Program-made: the position numbers and the translations under genes
In this document: positions 54,375 to 62,277 of the stretch, in pieces
Layout: each line of letters begins with the position of its first letter
Numbering within the stretch: position 1 is the first letter of the stretch
DNA from: Novosphingobium guangzhouense
Lineage (GTDB): Bacteria > Pseudomonadota > Alphaproteobacteria > Sphingomonadales > Sphingomonadaceae
Assembly (NCBI RefSeq): GCF_002896965.1
Contig: NZ_LYMM01000014.1
Span: 1 to 64,000, forward strand
DNA length: 64,000 nucleotides
Direction: 5' to 3'
Notes under the pieces: model-generated
Seen by the model: only the letters and a program-made list of their open reading frames with translations
Told to the model about the DNA's origin: nothing
Database searches by the model: none

Positions 54375-55147
54375 TGGACCGCTCCCCGGCGTACGACCAC
54401 GAGGCGGGCGGTTTCTCCGGCCGCCAGGCGCACCCGGTCGAGGGTGATCGCGAAGATACGCTCACCGAGATTGGCATCGACCAGCTGGCGTTCGTCGAGC
54501 ACGATCGGCGCGGCGGCCTGGAGCCGATATTCCGACGCGGAGAGCCCGGTGCCTTCGATGGCGATCCGGCGCTGCTCGGTCAGCGAAAGGGCGGGCAGAG
54601 ACGCAAGCCGTATCGCCACGCCCGATGGCGCGACCTCACTGAAGGTCGCCGGGACATGATCGTCGAGGAGCGCCATCGTCACCGAAACCGCGCGGTCCTC
54701 GTCGGCGAGCGCGGCGAGCAGGTCGCTGTTCGCCTGCGCGCGCTGGCGCGCGCCGGGCACAAGCAGCACGGTCTGCGCCGGGATCTCGGCGGGCTCGGCA
54801 TAAAGCGGATAGGTCGCGCCGTTGCAGGTGACGAAGAATTCCGCAGGCTGGGTCACATAGGTCCGCGTGACCTGGCCGGCATCGTCGACCTCGCGGGTCA
54901 GGAACTTGATCCAGGCGTCGCCGCCGCCCTTCTCGACGGCGAGCCCCTTCTCGGCCGAGAACTTGACGTCCTCGATCTCGCCGCCTTCGCACACGACATG
55001 ATTGATGTCGCGGTTGGAGAGCCGGATATGGCTGGTTTGGTCCGGCAGAGCCTGGATACCCTGTGCCGATGCCGGCGCTGCCAGGAGCAGCAGGCAAAGC
55101 ATCGGGGCGCGGCGCAGCGACGCGCAGGGGTCAGCGTGTTTCAGCAT
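54371..55147 (-). CDS. traK: TraK, secretin-like core-complex protein
   Basis: A 258-residue exported protein: signal peptide (about 15-29, CLLLLAAPASAQ), RLSNRDINHVVCEGGEIEDV, an AEFFVTCNGATYPLYAEP segment and a C-terminal beta-rich part ending VRLAAGETARLVVVRRG. TraK is the VirB9-like member of the F outer-membrane core with TraV and TraB. The start overlaps traE by 17 bases. Confidence 0.93.
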   Translation of the reverse strand: MLKHADPCASLRRAPMLCLLLLAAPASAQGIQALPDQTSHIRLSNRDINHVVCEGGEIEDVKFSAEKGLAVEKGGGDAWIKFLTREVDDAGQVTRTYVTQPAEFFVTCNGATYPLYAEPAEIPAQTVLLVPGARQRAQANSDLLAALADEDRAVSVTMALLDDHVPATFSEVAPSGVAIRLASLPALSLTEQRRIAIEGTGLSASEYRLQAAAPIVLDERQLVDANLGERIFAITLDRVRLAAGETARLVVVRRGAVQ

Positions 55148-55766
55148 CGAACTGTTCCTCGGAAAGACGGGTCAGCCAGAAGCGGCCATTCTCGATCCGG
55201 TAACCGATCCGCAGAATGCCCCGGAATTTGCGGATCACCCCGCCGATGACGCGGACTTTCTCGACCGGCACGAGAATCTCATGCGGCGTCCAGCGCACCG
55301 GCTGATCACCCCGGATGTAGGTAGCGATCGACAGGGTCGGGTTATCGGCCAGTTCGTCGAGCACGCCGTTCAGGCTGTCGCGCATCGCGCCGTAGGCGGA
55401 TGGATGGACAAGCCCGAGCAGCTCCTGGAACTGGCGGTCGGCCGAATAGGCCGACCAGGTTCCCGACAGCGCGACGATGTTGCGCGTCATCGCGACGAGG
55501 TACGCTTCGGACGGCTTGCTGCCCGAGACGTAGAGGTCACCGGACGCGCCAAAGGGAACGACCACGGTGCGCGCGTTCTGGTTGGTCGTGTAGATGACCG
55601 CTCCCAGCACGAGCGTGACGCCGAACATGCCGGCCACCGCGACCTTGAGCAGGCGGTTCTCCTCGAAGAGGTTGGCCGAGCCCTGCAGATAGCGATGGAT
55701 GCCGAAACTCGCCGGTTTACCCAGCAGCGGATCTTCGGCCGCCCGCTTGTGTGAGAGGATACCCAT
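55131..55766 (-). CDS. traE: TraE, VirB8-like transfer protein
   Basis: A 211-residue protein: short cytoplasmic start, one membrane helix (about 40-62, LLKVAVAGMFGVTLVLGAVIY), then a periplasmic domain (RNIVALSGTWSAYSADRQFQ, VHPSAYGAMRD, GILRIGYRIENGRFWLT) typical of TraE. It is an inner-membrane assembly factor. ATG 55766 lies five bases after the traL stop. Confidence 0.93.
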   Translation of the reverse strand: MGILSHKRAAEDPLLGKPASFGIHRYLQGSANLFEENRLLKVAVAGMFGVTLVLGAVIYTTNQNARTVVVPFGASGDLYVSGSKPSEAYLVAMTRNIVALSGTWSAYSADRQFQELLGLVHPSAYGAMRDSLNGVLDELADNPTLSIATYIRGDQPVRWTPHEILVPVEKVRVIGGVIRKFRGILRIGYRIENGRFWLTRLSEEQFDAETR

Positions 55767-55771
55767 CGCGC

Positions 55772-56038
55772 CTACTCGAAGAAGCGGGTCTGCGTCGGAC
55801 CCGGATAGTGAGGGAAGGAGACCAGGCCCCAGCGCCAGGCGAGGTGGGACAGGTAGCCCCTGGGCTTGCTCCGCTTCCACGGGATGAAAAGGAGAAGGGC
55901 GGCGATGAGCGCCCAGCCGACAAATCCGCCCACGATCGCGGCCACGAACACGCTCGAGGTCGCGAGCAGGAACTCGTCCGATCCGAACCACAGGATCTGG
56001 ACCGGCCGATGCAGATATCGCGGCAGGCGCTCGTCCAT
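55772..56038 (-). CDS. traL: TraL, F-type pilus assembly protein
   Basis: An 88-residue protein: MDERLPRYLHRPVQILWFGS start, two membrane segments (about 22-42 and 45-58), then KRSKPRGYLSHLAWRWGLV, characteristic of TraL. It is an inner-membrane partner in pilus assembly, VirB3-like. GAGGAGAAGG lies before ATG 56038. Confidence 0.93.
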   Translation of the reverse strand: MDERLPRYLHRPVQILWFGSDEFLLATSSVFVAAIVGGFVGWALIAALLLFIPWKRSKPRGYLSHLAWRWGLVSFPHYPGPTQTRFFE

Positions 56039-56117
56039 GTGCCCTTCTCCTCCTGCTTCATGACACCTTGCGAAGGTGTCGGTTTCCGGGGACCGACCAT
56101 CGGCCCCCAGCACGGTG

Positions 56118-56166
56118 CCGGCGCGGGACGGACCTGGCCGGTCAGTCAGGTGCGCCCCGCGCCCGG
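56118..56166 (-). other. GC-rich hairpin between traA and traL
   Basis: CCGGCGCGGG (56118-56127) can pair with CCCGCGCCCGG (56156-56166) with one bulge. There is no T-run. It lies just after the pilin stop, where mRNA stabilisation or partial termination would raise pilin output relative to downstream genes. Confidence 0.35.
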
Positions 56167-56170
56167 CGTC

Positions 56171-56485
56171 TCAGACGACCATCCCGAAAGTCTGGAGGAT
56201 GGAATCCGCCTTGATCAGGCAGACGGCCGCGACGATGGTCGGGATGCCGATCATGATGTTCGAGAAGAGGCGCGAGACGCCGAACAGGAAGGCGGCGACG
56301 CCGCCCACGAAGCCCAGCGGGCCCTTCACGCCCTTGTTCACGACGATATCGTAGATGTCGTAGCCGAGATCGCCCTGGGCCGGCGCCGAGAAGGCATGGG
56401 CCGGGCCGGCGATCAGGGCCATCACGCCCAAAGGGAGGCCGATATTCGCCGCGGCGAGAGCCTTGTTACCGAATGTACGCATCAT
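56171..56485 (-). CDS. traA: TraA-like conjugative pilin
   Basis: A 104-residue propilin. Its signal region (GLPLGVMALIAGPAHA) predicts cleavage after Ala31, giving a mature chain of 73 residues starting FSAPAQGDLG, near the size of F pilin. Two hydrophobic helices (about 56-71 and 77-92, the second NIMIGIPTIVAAVCLI) enclose a short basic loop. ATG 56485 (alternative 56482) is preceded by GGAG. The S26 peptidase of the operon may process it. Confidence 0.85.
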   Translation of the reverse strand: MMRTFGNKALAAANIGLPLGVMALIAGPAHAFSAPAQGDLGYDIYDIVVNKGVKGPLGFVGGVAAFLFGVSRLFSNIMIGIPTIVAAVCLIKADSILQTFGMVV

Positions 56486-56681
56486 GGCATTGCTCCAAAG
56501 AGGAGCCGTCCGGACATTCGCCTGCCGGCATCGACGGGGATCGGTGTCGGCCGGGGCGTCGGTGGACGGCTCCGTTAGCCCGCCGCCGCCGGCATCCTGG
56601 TTCACCCGCCCCGCCGGGATTGGCGCAGGCTGGATGCCCTCCGGAAAGAGATCGTCGCTATCTGCGACGGTGCGTGCGCGC

Positions 56682-57632
56682 TCAGCGCGGCGCATCGGTT
56701 GCGGCCTTCGCGAGCGCGGGCTTTGCGTGCCGGTCGAGGAACGCCTCGAGCTCGGCCTGCTGAAAGCCCGAGATGAGCTTGCCGTCCGCGATGAGGGTCG
56801 GCGTTCCCGAGACACCCACCCTGGCGACCAATTCGGCGTCTGCGGCGACCTTGTCGTGGCCGGCCGCGCACTGGCGCAGAACCGGCGGGGTCTGGCCTGA
56901 ATAGGCAGTCCTGAACGCGGCCTCGCGATCGGGCGAGCACAGGATATGCTCCGCCTTCGCGGCGGCGGTCGGGTGGATGCCGCTCACGAAGAAGATCAGC
57001 CGCCGGACCGGCTTGCCTTCGGCTGCCTTGGCGCTCCAGTAGCGGTCGAGCGCCTGGCAGTAGGGGCAGTCGGGATCGGTGAACTCGATCACCGTCGGCG
57101 CATCGACCGGGCCGATCGCCAAGGCCTTGGCCGGATCGATCGCCTTCAGGCGCCGGCTCGCGCCCTGTTCCTGGGCAAGCGCTGTCAGGTTCACGCCATT
57201 ACGATCGTAGACCGTGGCAAACAGCAGGTGTTCACTCTGCGGCGCGAAATAGATGATCTTGCCGCCCGCCGTGGCTTGATAGAGCGGGCCTTCGACCGGT
57301 GCGGGACCGAAGTCCTCGAAGCGCAGGTTGGTGAAGGTCTGGTGCAACTGCTGCTCGGCTTGCGCCTGCGCGTTGGCCAGCGGGTCACCGTGAGCCTGCG
57401 CTCGCGCAGCATCTTGGGGCTGGGCCGCGACATGTTCCGGTTCACCGGCATGGGCGGGGGCAGCCGACATGAGCGCCAGCGCTGCGACACCAGCCACACT
57501 ACCAAATAAACCCGGCCGCTTCGGCCATGACGAATTCGTGGCTGAGTCTTCCCGCCGCGACGCAGCGCGCCCGGTTCCGGGCATAAGATGTAGCCTGACG
57601 GTCATCGCCAATTCACGAGGATTGTGGAACAT
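56682..57632 (-). CDS. DsbC-like disulfide isomerase of the transfer operon
   Basis: A 316-residue exported protein with signal segment about 42-62 (GLFGSVAGVAALALMSAAPAHA), an N-terminal dimerisation-type part (about 105-165), and a thioredoxin domain with CPYC (Cys189, Cys192) in EFTDPDCPYCQ and the cis-Pro loop GVSGTPTLI. It probably isomerises disulfides in the Cys-rich TraN, TraU and TraH. AAGGAGG lies nine bases before ATG 57632. It is the first gene of the minus-strand operon. Confidence 0.9.
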   Translation of the reverse strand: MFHNPRELAMTVRLHLMPGTGRAASRREDSATNSSWPKRPGLFGSVAGVAALALMSAAPAHAGEPEHVAAQPQDAARAQAHGDPLANAQAQAEQQLHQTFTNLRFEDFGPAPVEGPLYQATAGGKIIYFAPQSEHLLFATVYDRNGVNLTALAQEQGASRRLKAIDPAKALAIGPVDAPTVIEFTDPDCPYCQALDRYWSAKAAEGKPVRRLIFFVSGIHPTAAAKAEHILCSPDREAAFRTAYSGQTPPVLRQCAAGHDKVAADAELVARVGVSGTPTLIADGKLISGFQQAELEAFLDRHAKPALAKAATDAPR

Positions 57633-57939
57633 TGGCACACGCCTCCTTCTTCCGGCGCGTGCGATTCCGCGCGCCGGTTTTCGTCATGCGGTTCTGGCTG
57701 GGAGCGTGGTTTGGGCTGCGCTCGCCTTCCCCGTGGTGATCGGATGGATGAAGGATGAAGCGAAGAAATAACCCGCACAATAGGCAGGGTACTGAGATGC
57801 CGGTTCGGAAATACAGTGCCGGAATCGGCACGTCAGTTCCGCTTTTCATGCCCCGCCACGTGGATTTTACCGTCTTGTCTGTGGGAGCACTGTCGCACGA
57901 CGGTTCGCTTCGATTGCGAATCAGCCAGGGAGCCTCGGC
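57633..57939. other. 307-bp gap before the transfer operon
   Basis: Expected to carry the promoters of the divergent transfer operon and of the plus-strand gene at 57940. A short plus-strand frame with a hydrophobic end lies here but has no usable start. No operator could be recognised. Confidence 0.35.
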
Positions 57940-58362
57940 ATGAGGACTTCGAGAACATACAAGCTGCAGCTCTCAGGGCAGGGCATCGACCAGTTCCTCG
58001 CCTGCCATTGCCGGGTCGCACGCCTGGCGAAGGAATTCATCCCCTATGGCATGACCCTCTATGTCGCTATGAGTCTACTCGACGCCAGCGACCCGGCCGA
58101 TATCGCCGCCGAACTGGAATCCCCGATGTGCAATGCGCTCGGTGGTTCCTCGAACCGCTTCGTGGGAACGACGTCACACCTTGCCGATCTCGTTGAACAG
58201 GTTGGCGCGCGCCTCGCCGATAGTGGTCACTGTGGTCGATCCATAGCGACATGGCGCCTTTATAATGCCGGGCTCAGTCTGCTGCTGAGTTCCGAGGACG
58301 GGGAGCTACAGGCCGCCTATCGAAGAGCCGCCCAGACCATTCCGGTTCGGCGATCGCGCTGA
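57940..58362 (+). CDS. hypothetical helical protein before the regulators
   Basis: A 140-residue helical protein (RTYKLQLSGQGIDQFLACHC, then AAELESPMCNALGGSSNRF, ending basic). I do not recognise a family and see no signal or membrane segment. CAGGGAG precedes ATG 57940. It is the first of three plus-strand genes leading to the lasso cluster; a regulatory role is only suggested by position. Confidence 0.55.
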   Translation: MRTSRTYKLQLSGQGIDQFLACHCRVARLAKEFIPYGMTLYVAMSLLDASDPADIAAELESPMCNALGGSSNRFVGTTSHLADLVEQVGARLADSGHCGRSIATWRLYNAGLSLLLSSEDGELQAAYRRAAQTIPVRRSR

Positions 58363-58390
58363 TACCGACTATCTGTAGGGATTATTTGAA

Positions 58391-58415
58391 TAATGCTTTC
58401 ACCATGAAAGCGTTA
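58391..58415. promoter_or_regulatory. palindromic operator candidate upstream of the XRE gene
   Basis: GCTTTCACCATGAAAGC (58395-58411) is a perfect 7-bp inverted repeat around CCA, extended outward by TAA/TTA with one mismatched pair. A second repeat CGTTAC/GTAACG (58411-58416, 58433-58438) abuts it and encloses TTGACG (58421-58426), which could be a -35 element. The same core recurs upstream of the lasso precursor. Confidence 0.65.
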
Positions 58416-58503
58416 CCGGATTGACGTTTGGCGTAACGAACAACATTTTCTCCGAACTGGGCTGTGCACGGGAGCTTTGAGCCATTGGCAGGGAGATCTT
58501 GTC

Positions 58504-58914
58504 ATGCCGCTTCAGGCGATGCCCACTGCACGCGATCCCTCGGTGCTTGCGACGATCAAGCTGATGTCGGGGAGACGGATAGAAATGCAACGGCGTACCG
58601 AAAAGATTACGCAGGAAGACTTCGCGGCCCGCGTCGGCATCGGCGCGCGCTGGCTGCGCGAGATCGAGGCCGGCAACCCCAAGTCGCGGCTCGACGATCA
58701 CTTCCGCTGCGCGCATGCCCTCGGACTTTCCACCGGGCATCTCGTCATTCCGCTGCTGTTCATGGAACATCAGCGGGTCTTTCCCCGCGGCCTACTCGAA
58801 GGAGATCTCTCGAAGCTCGAAACCGTCTGCATAGATGCCATTGCCCGGCATAACCTCGACACGCTCTCGCACCAGCTCTTCGCACGCGATGCCGACCACA
58901 CGCCCGACGACTAA
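58504..58914 (+). CDS. XRE-family helix-turn-helix regulator
   Basis: A 136-residue protein. The helix-turn-helix lies at about 38-70 (KITQEDFAARVGIGARWLRE, then IEAGNPKSRL). The remaining C-terminal part is helical without a known effector fold. AGGGAG lies nine bases before ATG 58504. Three bases separate it from the GntR gene, so they form one transcript. It may bind the palindromes at 58.4 and 59.6 kb; the binding partner is not shown by sequence. Confidence 0.8.
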   Translation: MPLQAMPTARDPSVLATIKLMSGRRIEMQRRTEKITQEDFAARVGIGARWLREIEAGNPKSRLDDHFRCAHALGLSTGHLVIPLLFMEHQRVFPRGLLEGDLSKLETVCIDAIARHNLDTLSHQLFARDADHTPDD

Positions 58915-58917
58915 ACG

Positions 58918-59556
58918 ATGATGTCGCCGGGAACGCGCCAGGGTGAGAAAGTCTATGCGGACCTTAAGGAAGCCGTGCTCTCTGGGCGCTATGCGTCCGA
59001 CACGGAGCTGTCGATTGCGGCTATCGCCGAGGATATCGGGGCCGGCGGCTCACCGGTCCGCGACGGCTTGCATCGTCTTTATGGTGAGGGGCTCCTGCAG
59101 ACGGGCCCGCATCGGGGATTTAGAGTGCCCAGCTGGAGTGCCGATGCGCTCAGAGATTGCTACACATGGCATGGTCATCTCATGCGCATGGCCATCAAGG
59201 CGATCGGACCAAAGGCGCTTCGGGAACCGGTGGCGCCCGAGGGATGGCTGACCGATTACAGCACTCCTGATCGCATCGTCGCGACCGCGGAGCGTATGTT
59301 TCTCACGCTGGCGAAAAGGTCCTCTTCCAACGAGCTCGTGGCCGCTGTCATCAACACAGGTGAACGCCTGCGCACCATCCGATTCGTCGAAACGGAACGC
59401 TGGTCGGACTGCGGCGACGAGCTTGTCTCTGCCAATGTATTGGCAAGATTTGAACCCGGAAGCAGGCTTCTGGAGGCTCTCTGGAACTATCACCGTCGCC
59501 GAATCCGGGCCGCCAATATGTTTTCTGAAGCGTTGAAATCGCGGTTACGAAGCTGA
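58918..59556 (+). CDS. GntR-family transcriptional regulator
   Basis: A 212-residue protein. The winged helix (about 8-70) reads EKVYADLKEAVLSGRY, LSIAAIAEDIGAGGSPVRDG and LLQTGPHRGFRVP. The C-terminal helical FCD-like domain has CYTWHGHLMRMAIKA and RFEPGSRLLEALWNYHRRRI. GntR/FCD proteins respond to small carboxylic or amide ligands. Its position immediately upstream of the lasso precursor gene and the shared palindromes make it a candidate controller of the cluster. Confidence 0.82.
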   Translation: MMSPGTRQGEKVYADLKEAVLSGRYASDTELSIAAIAEDIGAGGSPVRDGLHRLYGEGLLQTGPHRGFRVPSWSADALRDCYTWHGHLMRMAIKAIGPKALREPVAPEGWLTDYSTPDRIVATAERMFLTLAKRSSSNELVAAVINTGERLRTIRFVETERWSDCGDELVSANVLARFEPGSRLLEALWNYHRRRIRAANMFSEALKSRLRS

Positions 59557-59585
59557 AATTGCGCCATAAAATGACAACCGATGCG

Positions 59586-59604
59586 TGTGAAAGATTAATT
59601 CACA
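59586..59604. promoter_or_regulatory. inverted repeat upstream of the lasso precursor gene
   Basis: TGTGAA (59586-59591) and TTCACA (59599-59604) are perfect 6-bp arms around seven AT-rich bases. With the second palindrome at 59621 this marks a likely promoter-operator region. Confidence 0.45.
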
Positions 59605-59620
59605 ATCTGGTATTTTTATT

Positions 59621-59637
59621 AGTTTCACCATGAAAGC
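59621..59637. promoter_or_regulatory. second copy of the palindromic operator candidate
   Basis: AGTTTCACCATGAAAGC matches the site at 58395-58411 at 15 of 17 bases, with arms TTTCA/TGAAA around CCA. It is 80 bases upstream of the precursor start codon, in an AT-rich run (TATTTTTATT at 59611-59620). Confidence 0.65.
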
Positions 59638-59716
59638 AAAAGGGGCTGAATATATTAGGGTTCAGGAATAGCCTTTCTGTCGCCACGAACAATGTGGCGA
59701 ATAGAAGGAGGTAAGT

Positions 59717-59851
59717 ATGGAACGCGAATATGAAACCACCGATGACCGTGTGGTCGAGTTGGGTGTCGCCAGCGAGGTGACGAACGGCTTCGGCGGCTCG
59801 GGTGCCGACAATCCCGACCAGCAGCCCAATCCGGGAATCCTTGAGGGCTGA
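59717..59851 (+). CDS. lasso peptide precursor (A gene)
   Basis: A 44-codon gene with AAGGAGG six bases upstream. The leader is 23 residues (MEREYETTDDRVVELGVASE, then VTN) and contains the LGxAS..T.G pattern of proteobacterial lasso leaders, with Thr at position -2. The core then begins with Gly1: residues GFGGSGAD would form an 8-residue ring through the Gly1 amine and Asp8 side chain. The 13-residue tail starts N-P-D, holds three prolines, and ends I-L-E-G. No aromatic residue lies in the tail; Phe2 is the only one. It is followed by the stem-loop and the B and C maturation genes. Confidence 0.88.
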   Translation: MEREYETTDDRVVELGVASEVTNGFGGSGADNPDQQPNPGILEG

Positions 59852-59860
59852 AATCAACTG

Positions 59861-59889
59861 TCTGTCCCGGTCTGCTGCACCGGGACAGA
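59861..59889 (+). other. perfect stem-loop between precursor and B gene
   Basis: TCTGTCCCGGT (59861-59871) and ACCGGGACAGA (59879-59889) form an 11-bp perfect stem with a 7-base loop, nine bases after the precursor stop. No T-run follows, so partial termination or 3'-end protection of the precursor mRNA is more likely than full termination. Comparable hairpins are known in other proteobacterial lasso clusters. Confidence 0.8.
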
Positions 59890-59909
59890 CATTCTCGTTA
59901 GGTGAGAGG

Positions 59910-60584
59910 ATGACCATCGTTCGCCTCAGGGCTGATGTCGGCTATTGCGAGCTCGACAGAAGCTTCATCTTTCTTGATGTGATGCGCGATCGCTATGTTT
60001 CGATTACGCCCGACTTGGAGGCGGCGTTTCGGCGCATTTGCGCTTCAGGCGAGGGTGTCGAGCCACATCTCGCTTTGTTACTGCTACAAACGGGCCTGTT
60101 CGAGGCCATTCCAAAAAACTGTGCCGCACAGCCATCGAGGAAGCTGATCACTCCTTCACGGGCGATCACGGTGCCAGACGTCTCCAAGGGCGCGACCTCT
60201 AAATTCATAGTCCATTGGGTCCGTGCGATATCATTGCTCGCCGTGTTCCATGGCTTCGCCAGGAGGAAATCCCTCAAGAACTCGATCGCCTTGGCACGAT
60301 CTCTGTCGAACCACCCCCTATTGCGCATAAAAAATGGCAATAAAGATGCTCTTCTTACAGCATTTGGCTTCGCGACACTTCTGTTTCGAAGGAAAGATCG
60401 CTGCTTGCCGGACGCGCTGGCTTTGTTTAGCCTGCTTGCGGCGAGCGGCTATCCCGTCCAGATCACGTTTGGCGTTCGTCGCCTTCCATTTCAAGCGCAC
60501 TGCTGGGTGCAACAGGACGACGTCGTCCTTGGGCAGGACATTGAAAATGTGCAGGCTTTCTGCCCAATATTGGCTGTCGCATGA
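59910..60584 (+). CDS. lasso peptide leader peptidase, RRE-transglutaminase fusion (B protein)
   Basis: A 224-residue protein. Residues 1-75 form the PqqD-like RRE that binds the leader (RADVGYCELDRSFIFLDVMR, then LEAAFRRICASGEG). Residues about 100-224 are the transglutaminase-like protease with Cys165 (RCLPDALALFSLL), His197 (FQAHCWVQQDD) and Asp210 (VVLGQD). It binds the precursor and removes the leader while C closes the ring. Fused B1-B2 proteins are usual in proteobacteria. AGGTGA lies before ATG 59910; the C gene overlaps its stop (ATGA). Confidence 0.92.
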   Translation: MTIVRLRADVGYCELDRSFIFLDVMRDRYVSITPDLEAAFRRICASGEGVEPHLALLLLQTGLFEAIPKNCAAQPSRKLITPSRAITVPDVSKGATSKFIVHWVRAISLLAVFHGFARRKSLKNSIALARSLSNHPLLRIKNGNKDALLTAFGFATLLFRRKDRCLPDALALFSLLAASGYPVQITFGVRRLPFQAHCWVQQDDVVLGQDIENVQAFCPILAVA

Positions 60585-62263
60585 ACACGGCGTTTTCAGT
60601 CGTTCTGCGTAGAGGCGCCTACGAGAATCCGAACTCGAAAAATGAGCAGGTAGTTGACACGTGGGAGATCTCCGCGAGCGGAGATTTATTGGTTCAATGG
60701 CTTCGCCAAGATCAATGTCTGGTGATAGGCGACTGCTTCCCGTCCCTAAGCGAGCGAGGTGACGTTAATGAAGATCCGATCCAGACTGTACGCTCAGTGG
60801 CGGAAACACATTGGGGTCGCTTCATTTTCATAGCGCGGAACCATTTGACAGGTGCAGTTACCATCTATCGTGATCCTTCCGGGATGGTCCCCTGTTATTA
60901 TAGCTTCATCGGCGAAACCGTGGCCATCGGCACCGATGTTCGCTCACTTGATGTCATCGGGCTCAGGCAGCACCGCATTGATTGGGACGAGATCGCAAAT
61001 TCGCTCATAATGCCAAATCTGAGACGCCATCAAACATGTCTGAAAGGCATCTTCGAAGTCGCTCCCGGCGAGATGGTCGTCATAGATGGTGACCGCTCTT
61101 GCCGTGAACAGATATGGAATCCGGGCAATTTTATTGGGCGAAACCGACTATGTACTTTCGAGGAGGCTGCCGAACTGCTCGAAGCCACCATGATCCAAAC
61201 ACTGAAGACGTGGTGCGATCGATACGCCCACCCGCTGGTGTCCGTATCAGGCGGTTTCGACTCTTCGGCCGTAGCTGTCCTCGCAAACAAATTCGGATCG
61301 ACGGAACTCCTGCACCTCTACACGAGATCACCTGTCGGCGATGAAAGGCGGTATGCCGCGATGCTTGCTGGGCATCTGGGCTGCGAGATGAGTATCGCCT
61401 TATGCCAGTCAGACGCTGTCACGGTCCAAAAGAATCTGTCATCCGGGCGCCCGCGGCCATCTGCACGGGCATTCACACAGGTCTTTGATGAGATCTCCGC
61501 CGGCTATGCGACCAAGGTCGGAGCCAGCGCTCATTTCAGCGGAGGCGGTGGAGACAATGTCTTTGGAAAATTGCACTCTGCCTATCCGTTGGCGGATCGA
61601 TATCGAAGGAACGGACTTGGAAGAGACCTGATTTCGACCGCCCTTGATGTTTGTCATGTCACTGGAGCCTCTATGCCTGCAGTATTGGGCCAGGCGCTAC
61701 GTGGACTGAAACCTACTTCAACTCCCGAAGCGTGGAGTGTGCGGCCCGATTTGCTGACCCCGAAAGTCAAGGCGACTATCAACGAGGAACCGCATCCTTG
61801 GCTAGTTCGCTGTCGAAACGTCATGCCTGGCGAGTGGCAACTTGTCCGGAATATTGCTCGCGCCACGGCCTTGACCGACCATCTCAACATTGAAGGCGAC
61901 TTGCCGACAATCTGTCCGCTTCTATCTCAGCCGATAGTCGAACAATGCTTGTCGTTTCCTACCTGGTATTGGGTGTCAGGGGGACGAGACAGGGCGCTCG
62001 CACGGGCCGCGTTGCGCGCATATCTTCCGGCGTCGATCCTTGACCGAAGAGGAAAAGGTGCATTCACTGGGCTATTGGCTGAGATTCTGCACAACAATTG
62101 GGACCGGATTTACGATGACCTTAAAGAAGGGCTTCTAGCGCAGCATGGCTTACTCGACATTAGCGCAGTCGGCGAAGTTGGGGCACAAGGCGCCGATTCA
62201 AATAGGATATTCACTGTTCTGTATATCCACGAGACCGAAATGTGGTGCCGAAACTGGCACTGA
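60581..62263 (+). CDS. lasso peptide macrolactam synthetase (C protein)
   Basis: A 560-residue asparagine-synthetase-B-like enzyme. The N-terminal glutaminase-like domain (about 1-185) starts MNTAFSV and lacks the Cys2 nucleophile, as expected for lasso cyclases. The C-terminal synthetase domain has the PP-loop SVSGGFDSSAVAVLA (about 221-235) and FSGGGGDNVFG (about 325-335). It adenylates the Asp8 side chain and joins it to the Gly1 amine. Start overlaps B by four bases. Confidence 0.92.
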   Translation: MNTAFSVVLRRGAYENPNSKNEQVVDTWEISASGDLLVQWLRQDQCLVIGDCFPSLSERGDVNEDPIQTVRSVAETHWGRFIFIARNHLTGAVTIYRDPSGMVPCYYSFIGETVAIGTDVRSLDVIGLRQHRIDWDEIANSLIMPNLRRHQTCLKGIFEVAPGEMVVIDGDRSCREQIWNPGNFIGRNRLCTFEEAAELLEATMIQTLKTWCDRYAHPLVSVSGGFDSSAVAVLANKFGSTELLHLYTRSPVGDERRYAAMLAGHLGCEMSIALCQSDAVTVQKNLSSGRPRPSARAFTQVFDEISAGYATKVGASAHFSGGGGDNVFGKLHSAYPLADRYRRNGLGRDLISTALDVCHVTGASMPAVLGQALRGLKPTSTPEAWSVRPDLLTPKVKATINEEPHPWLVRCRNVMPGEWQLVRNIARATALTDHLNIEGDLPTICPLLSQPIVEQCLSFPTWYWVSGGRDRALARAALRAYLPASILDRRGKGAFTGLLAEILHNNWDRIYDDLKEGLLAQHGLLDISAVGEVGAQGADSNRIFTVLYIHETEMWCRNWH

Positions 62264-62277
62264 TTGCAGATTGCTCG

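Noticed and set aside
57621..57771. Short plus-strand frame with a hydrophobic end (VVWAALAFPVVIGWMKDEAKK part)
   Set aside because: No usable start codon with a ribosome site, and it overlaps the start of the dsbC-like gene; may be a real small protein but cannot be supported.
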